DNA from: Planctomycetaceae bacterium
GTDB lineage: Bacteria; Planctomycetota; Planctomycetia; Pirellulales; Thermoguttaceae
Direction of reading: 5' to 3'
NCBI GenBank assembly: GCA_009776995.1
Contig: WRMR01000334.1
Coordinates: forward strand, 1-5,785
Length of the DNA stretch: 5,785 nt
Shown here: one piece after another, positions 1-5,785 of the stretch
Numbering within the stretch: position 1 is the first letter of the stretch
Layout: each line of letters starts with the position of its first letter
Program-made: the position numbers and the translations under genes
Notes under the pieces: generated by a model
Seen by the model: only the letters and a program-made list of their open reading frames with translations
Told to the model about the DNA's origin: nothing
Database searches by the model: none

Positions 1-458
1 CGGGCAACCGATACCCGTTGCTGTTCGCCGACGGAAAGCTGGGCTGGCTTGTGACTGAGACGGTGCCCCAGCCCGACGCGTTCGAGCAGTGTTTTCGCCC
101 GCGATTTGTCATGACGCCCGCCTGCAAAGGTCATGCCGATCAGCACGTTTTCGAGCGCCGAAAACCCTTGCAAAAGATTGAACGTTTGAAACACGTATCC
201 AATTCTGCGGGCACGGAAAACATCGCGTTCCGCTTCGCTCAACACGGGCGTATCCCAACCGTCGATGAGGACATGGCCGGAAGTCGGTCGCAGAATTCCC
301 GCGATGATGTGCAACAACGTCGTTTTGCCGCAACCGCTCGCGCCGACGACAACGACCTGCTCACCCGCCTCAACCCGCCAGCCCGGAATATCAAGTATCG
401 GCAACTCACCGCCATCCGGCTCGGTATATGACTTTTTCAGATTTTTTAGTTCAAGCAT
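1..458 (-). CDS. ABC transporter ATP-binding protein, LolD/MacB type (partial, C-terminus beyond window)
   Basis: This is the nucleotide-binding subunit of an ABC transporter, which hydrolyses ATP at the cytoplasmic face to drive a membrane permease. The reading frame is open from an ATG at 458 to the window edge, giving 152 full codons of a protein that normally has about 220-240. It begins MLELKNLKKSY, typical for the family. Walker A is GASGCGKTT at residues 39-47, with K45 binding phosphate. The Q-loop glutamine is Q91 in YVFQTFNLLQ. The signature is LSVGEQQRV at 141-149, one change from the usual LSGGEQQRV. Walker B and the H-loop would lie to the left of the window. The FNLL and LSxGEQQRV pattern suggests the LolD/MacB/FtsE group, whose partners are FtsX-like permeases. 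A permease of that type lies on the same strand at 1990-4815 but is not adjacent, so the true partner may be outside the window. The ribosome-binding site is weak (GGA about ten bases upstream). Confidence 0.95.
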   Translation of the reverse strand, partial: MLELKNLKKSYTEPDGGELPILDIPGWRVEAGEQVVVVGASGCGKTTLLHIIAGILRPTSGHVLIDGWDTPVLSEAERDVFRARRIGYVFQTFNLLQGFSALENVLIGMTFAGGRHDKSRAKTLLERVGLGHRLSHKPAQLSVGEQQRVSVA

Positions 459-3400
459 GATTAGCAATCCGATGATGATTTTGTGGCTAAAATATTGAAT
501 AATGATACCATTGTAATCAAAAACGGCAAGAAAATAAGGTCAAAAAACGCTTTGATTACTCTTTTTTGAACTCAACATCGATGACCTCCTCGTTGTCCTG
601 GTGTTGTTGACTTTGTGAGGACGAACCACGATTGCCGTAATAACCGCTTTTTTTCGCATTTTCCTGAAACTGTTTGTGCATTTTCGCGGTTTGCAACAGG
701 ATGTGCTGTTGCAGGATCACAAAGACAATCAACCCACGCGTGAGCGGAAAAAGGAACAGTAGCGCGATCAGGTCGGACACAAATCCCGGCGTAACAAAGA
801 AAACCGCAGCGATAATAACCAGCACAAGATTCAAAATCATATCCTGCGGCATGGCATTGGGTGCGATTTTCGTTTCGTAACGCCGCCACAAACCCCGCCA
901 TTGTCGCCACGCGAGCAGGCCACCGCCCACCGCGATACCGGGCACAGCCAAGGTGACAAACCAGCCTGCAAACAGGTCTTTCAAGAACCAGAGACTTGCC
1001 AAGTCAAGAAACGATACAGAAATCAACAAGATGACCAAAAAGCGAAAAAACACGTCGAAATTCCCCGTCAAAAAATGCGTCAGCCCCTAACAACACGTCT
1101 ATTTATTATACCTGAAGTGCCGTGGGATTGTACCTTGACGCACAAAAAATACCCAGGATTGGAAATTGCCTGGGAATTCACAAACCGTTATTTCAATTTA
1201 TTCTGAAAGGCAAAAATCGAATAGTTTAAACTTTAATCAATCCCATTTTTGGCCAATCTTTTTCAAAGTTGGCGCAGACACGAAATAAAAAGCTATATTG
1301 ACGGTAAATACTTAGGACTCGCGCAGAAAACAGTTGTTCGATCATTCAGAGCCGCGACGGTCACGGAGCGGTCATTCCGCTTGATAACTCTCGCGGCTCT
1401 GGTGGAAATGTTCACGTTATTACTGCGCGGCTCCTTATGAAATTGAATTGACGGTTCAGTGTCGATGACACAAACCTGTTGCTTCACAAACGTTGAGGAA
1501 AACCAAAGATGCCCGTTACAGACGTCGATTTTATCAATCCGGTGATTACGTCGCTTGAAGAAACCTTCGATACCATGCTCAATTGCAAAATTTCGCGGGT
1601 CGGCCTGATGCTGAAGGATAATAACACCGCACTGCATCCCATCAGCGGTATCATCGGCGTCAACGGGAAGCAGGCTGTTGGGACGGTGGTTTTGACCATG
1701 ACCGAGACTGTTGCGCTCAGAGCGGCCTCCACCCTGCTCATGATGGAAGTGTCGGAACCGGACGAGGATGTCATGGACGCCGTCGGAGAATTGACCAACA
1801 TGGTGGCGGGCGCAACCAAAGCAAAACTGGCTCAGTATCACCTGTCGATGGGGCTTCCGAGCGTTTTTCACGGGAACAATTGCCGGATACACTTCCCGGC
1901 CAACGCCCACCCGATTGTCATCCCGTTTCAGTCCGCCTGGGGCGCACTGGCTCTCGAAGTCGGATTTACGTTTATGAATTGAAGCACGATCACACGGAAA
2001 TTCCTGTTCGACGGTACATGGAACTCCCGGTCTGACCCTGAAAAAACATCTGCACTGTGATAAAAATCAGTGCCACGCCCAATGTGGTCAGCAGTCCCCA
2101 GCCGATAAACAGTGTGGCAAGGTGGATTTGGGCAACCAGGGCAAGCAAACACAGAATCAGCAGTGACACCAACGCGCTCGCAAGATAAAGCCAGAGGTTT
2201 TCGATAAAAAACGACAGCATCAGTGTGTTGCGGGAAAACCCGAGAGCGTTCAAAAAGTTGATCTCATTCTGTTGCGCATGAAGATTGCGAAGCATCAGTA
2301 GCAACAGCGAACCGATCCCCAAAACGAAACCCAATGTTCCCAGTTGCAGGAAGATCATCAGGTAGCGGTTTTGAAAACTTTCCGCTTCTGCCATAAAAGC
2401 GTCGGTGGTGACCAGTGTTACGCCGAACGGTTCCAGGAATTTCCGCCAGATTTCAGCACTTTCCTTGTCACGGATCAAAAAAAACTGTACCCCCTGCACC
2501 TCGGGAAACAGTTCTTCAAACGTTGCACGATCAACAAGTATCCCGCGTTGAAACACGGAGGCTTTCATGGCGTGTTGCAACGTCACCGAACCGTTCGGGT
2601 AGGCAATCGTGTCGCCAAGCCGTTTTTTCATGATCCACTGCAACGACCCGGCATCCACCGCTGCAGAACCATGCGGGAGACGTGGAACAAAGGATGAAAT
2701 TCTTGAGCGTCCCTCGCCCCTCGCCCCTTGTCCCTCATCCCTCTTCAGTTGTGCCATGTCGCAACCGTAAACCGTTGGTGTGTCGGCACGGAGAATGTTC
2801 GAGCAATCCGCACTGTCGGCGTACTTGACGCGCACGGGAAAACCTCCCGGTGGAAACGGCTCATCATGCACAGGTGCCACCGGCAACACGGTTTCCGCGA
2901 CGTAAGCATGGTCAAATGCGTCTTCGCCGCGATTTTTGATACCGAATGCCCCGACGCCGATGGTTCCGAGAAAGCCCATCACCAGCAGAATCATGCACAT
3001 CCGGTATTGTCCCCAACGCCGGAAAAAAGAGCGTGTTCCCAGTGCAAAAACCGAGCGAATCGGCATTGAACGCCTGCCGTAAAACCGGCGCACGGTTTGG
3101 TCTGAACGCAATGAGTAGGCCAGAACAAGCACGGCGCAACACCACGTCGCGGCAAACGCGGTCAAATATGTTTTCGGGGATGCGTGAAAATTCAGGCGGT
3201 TCATCAAAACGATGCCGTTCCAGACACGTTCCAGCAGGAACAACAGGAGGTGGCAGAGAAGCGTTCCGAACAGCAACCCCAGAACCATCCCCGGCAACAG
3301 CACCACGACAATTTCCGTGAGATGGAACCATGTCATTTTGCACTGACTTGCCGTGTGACCGGCGATGACGCGAAATTCCTCCATCCGGTCGAACAAATGC

Positions 3401-5785
3401 AACTTGAGCAACATGGCCAGCACAAGCAACGCGGAAATGATGATAAAGCAACTCAATCCGAGAAAGAGCGGCGTGAAATGGTTACCGGCGGCGATGCTGG
3501 CACGCAAGGATTCGACGACGTGATCGACTTGATACAAGTGTGGGTCCTGCCGCAACATGGCGGTGATTTCCGCTTGAATCTGTGACGTGTCGGCACCGCA
3601 GTCAAAAATCAGAACAGTGCATTGACCCGATACGTGTTGTTTGGCCGAAGTCCCGGAGAACAGTTCCTGTGCCTGGGTAAAATTGAGATACAGTTTGGGC
3701 TTGCTTTTGTGTTGCTCCCAATACGATTTGTCGGTTTCATTGACTTGATTCATATCAATCGGCACACCCGTGTCCCATTCCGTGCAATCGGACATGTCCG
3801 TCAGACCGGGAATTTCCGGCGACAACGCCGCCGTGATGTGCAAATCCGGGGCTTTGGTGACTTGCGAAAAAACTTGCGTTTGACGCTGGATTTGCCGATA
3901 GGCATCCGCAGTAAAATATGTCAGTGTGCCGCCGTCGGGAAAATCTGCTTCGAGCATGTCGGACAGAATCGCATGGTTTTCCTCCACCGGAAAGATGTCA
4001 CCGGCAAACGCGCCAACGAATAAATAATTCAATGTGCTCTCACCATCGGAAAACGATTCGGCAAACGTGACCAGACCTTTCGCGGCATCCGGAAACAAGT
4101 CCGGCACCTGCTGCGGCAGGAAAAACGCCTTGCTTTTCAGCACGGGGCGGTCGTCCCACGAGTCGAAATCCAATTGCGAGAGTTCCCAAATCACCGCGTC
4201 AGGCAGAACCGGCTCATCATCGGACGCCAGCCAGATTTCATTGACGGCGTTCTCATCCAATTCGAGTGATTGCGCAAGAAACGTGTGATTGACGAACAGA
4301 TTGTTTTCCCGCAATTGGGGGTTTCTCAAATTGACATCGGCACATTGGTCCGGCCAAATGCCGCGATAGAGGAATTGAATCTGCCTGAGCTTCGGCGGCT
4401 GTCCCATGACGTTTTCGCCGGGAATCGGCGGAACGGTCAGCACACGAACCGTGAAAAGATCGCCGTCGCGCAGATTCAACGCTTCCGCAAGAGCGGTGCT
4501 GCAATATGCGTTGCGCCCTGTGATTTGCGAATCGGCGAAGGCGTACAGATGCGTTTTGATGCCGGGCGAAATGAATCCCTGCGTGTGCAAAACCGCACCG
4601 GGCATGTTCGCGTTGACCGGAACGCGAAATCGCACCAGCGTTTTGACAAACGCGGTATTGCGGTTCAGATTGTCATACAAGGTGCCGCGCACGCTGTCGC
4701 CGATCAACATGGCGGCGGTCAAAACAGCGCAAACCAGACTGACCGTCGCCGACAGAGCCGCAAAGGTCTTGCGATAATACACGCAGTCACGCCAAAACAA
4801 TCGGAGAAAAGTCATGCGTTTTTTCACCGCGAAGGAACACGAAGGAATGATAAGGTAGGGTGGTCACGCCGTGACCGCCGCAACGCATTTTGGTTAAGCG
4901 TATTCCGGCGAAAGCCGTAACCAATTCTGTCTTTTTTCATTGATGCAAAAGATTGAAAGAAGAACGACTATTATCATGATCAACAAAACCGTAGAATTAA
5001 TTGATGCACTATGGTTCAAAAATATCAAAGGAAAACTTATTGATTCTTCTTTTAGTGACTTCGATCTCAAGTGGAGTCGTTTCAGATTTGGCATAATCCT
5101 GGTGGACAAGTGAAATAATTTTTGTCGCCGTTTTGCGAATTTCGATTTCTGCAAAACGCGAGTCGGGATCAACACTTTTTTCATATTGACTTCGAATTCG
5201 GTCGGCTTTTGCTTGATCGATCTCATAAAGATTTTTGGCGACAACAACTTTGTACTTCCCCGGGGGAACACCTTGATACTTTCCCTGGACAAACGGTACG
5301 ACCCGTCCATTGACATCACTGACGCCGCCTGCAATCCCTCTTTTTCCGGTTCGTTCGGATGAGGAACCAATGTCACCGTGGCTTCGGCAAGCGGTTTTTG
5401 TCGTAATGTCAACGTTATACGGCAGGTTTGCAGGTCGCTGAGACCGTCAGGCAATGTGGGCCACATCCAGAGATAACAACCCCGAGCAACAAAAGACACC
5501 ATGTTGCGGCTCTTTGGTATTCCATTATGGACGACTCCCATTCAGTAAGAACATGTTGTGGTTCGTGTTTCCATAGGCAGCATTTTCATGTCGAAAACCG
5601 AGGGTTCAAAGGGGTTCCAAAAGCACGAAAAATTTCCACGATTTATTAGACTTGTTCGGAAACAGTGGTTTGGGCAAATCGCAAAGCGATTTTTTTCTGA
5701 TCTCTGCGTTCTTTCGGTAACCTTTTGCACCTTCCGATCACCTTTTCACCGCAAAGTCCCCACTGTTTTTCTCATCCGAGCGCAA

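Overview
The window looks like chromosomal DNA from a member of the Planctomycetota or a close relative in the PVC group. Two genes point there. One is a very large FtsX-type ABC permease carrying a GDSVRGTL motif just after its first membrane helix. The other is a small lipoprotein with a 'KPLAEATVTLVP ... GKYQGVPPGKYKV ... FDIF' layout, which I recall mainly from planctomycete genomes. GTG/TTG starts and intermediate GC content fit but do not prove this. I cannot name a genus.

Layout, left to right. Bases 1-458 (minus) hold the first two thirds of an ABC transporter ATPase of the LolD/MacB type, cut by the window edge. Bases 556-1053 (minus) encode an FxsA-family membrane protein. A gene-free stretch of about 450 bases (1054-1508) separates fxsA from the divergent cheX-like gene. 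It holds a good -10 box for fxsA and, from about 1312 to 1437, a long nested inverted repeat that could be a folded RNA leader or an interspersed palindromic repeat. Bases 1509-1982 (plus) encode an orphan CheX-type phosphatase with the catalytic ExxN motif. Bases 1990-4815 (minus), ending tail to tail with cheX seven bases away, encode a 941-residue ABC permease with eight predicted membrane helices in two FtsX-like halves. A G-rich heptamer repeat is embedded in frame in its second extracytoplasmic domain. Bases 4816-4890 carry repeat-like DNA (a tandem decamer and a perfect 15-base palindrome) that also supplies the permease's likely ribosome-binding site. Bases 5009-5525 (minus) hold the lipoprotein gene, whose reading frame is broken twice; restoring two single bases gives a coherent 172-residue protein. 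Bases 5526-5785 have no gene I can support.

How the parts may work together: the ATPase and the giant permease are on the same strand and are the expected two halves of an export or lipoprotein-release type ABC system. They are not adjacent, because fxsA and the oppositely oriented cheX lie between them, so the pairing is a guess. The lipoprotein lies just upstream of the permease on the same strand and could be cotranscribed with it. FxsA and CheX have no clear functional link to the rest. I did not find a clear new multi-gene system. The most unusual items are the nested inverted repeat before cheX, the heptamer repeat inside the permease, and the doubly frameshifted lipoprotein that a gene caller would probably mis-annotate as a 215-residue protein.
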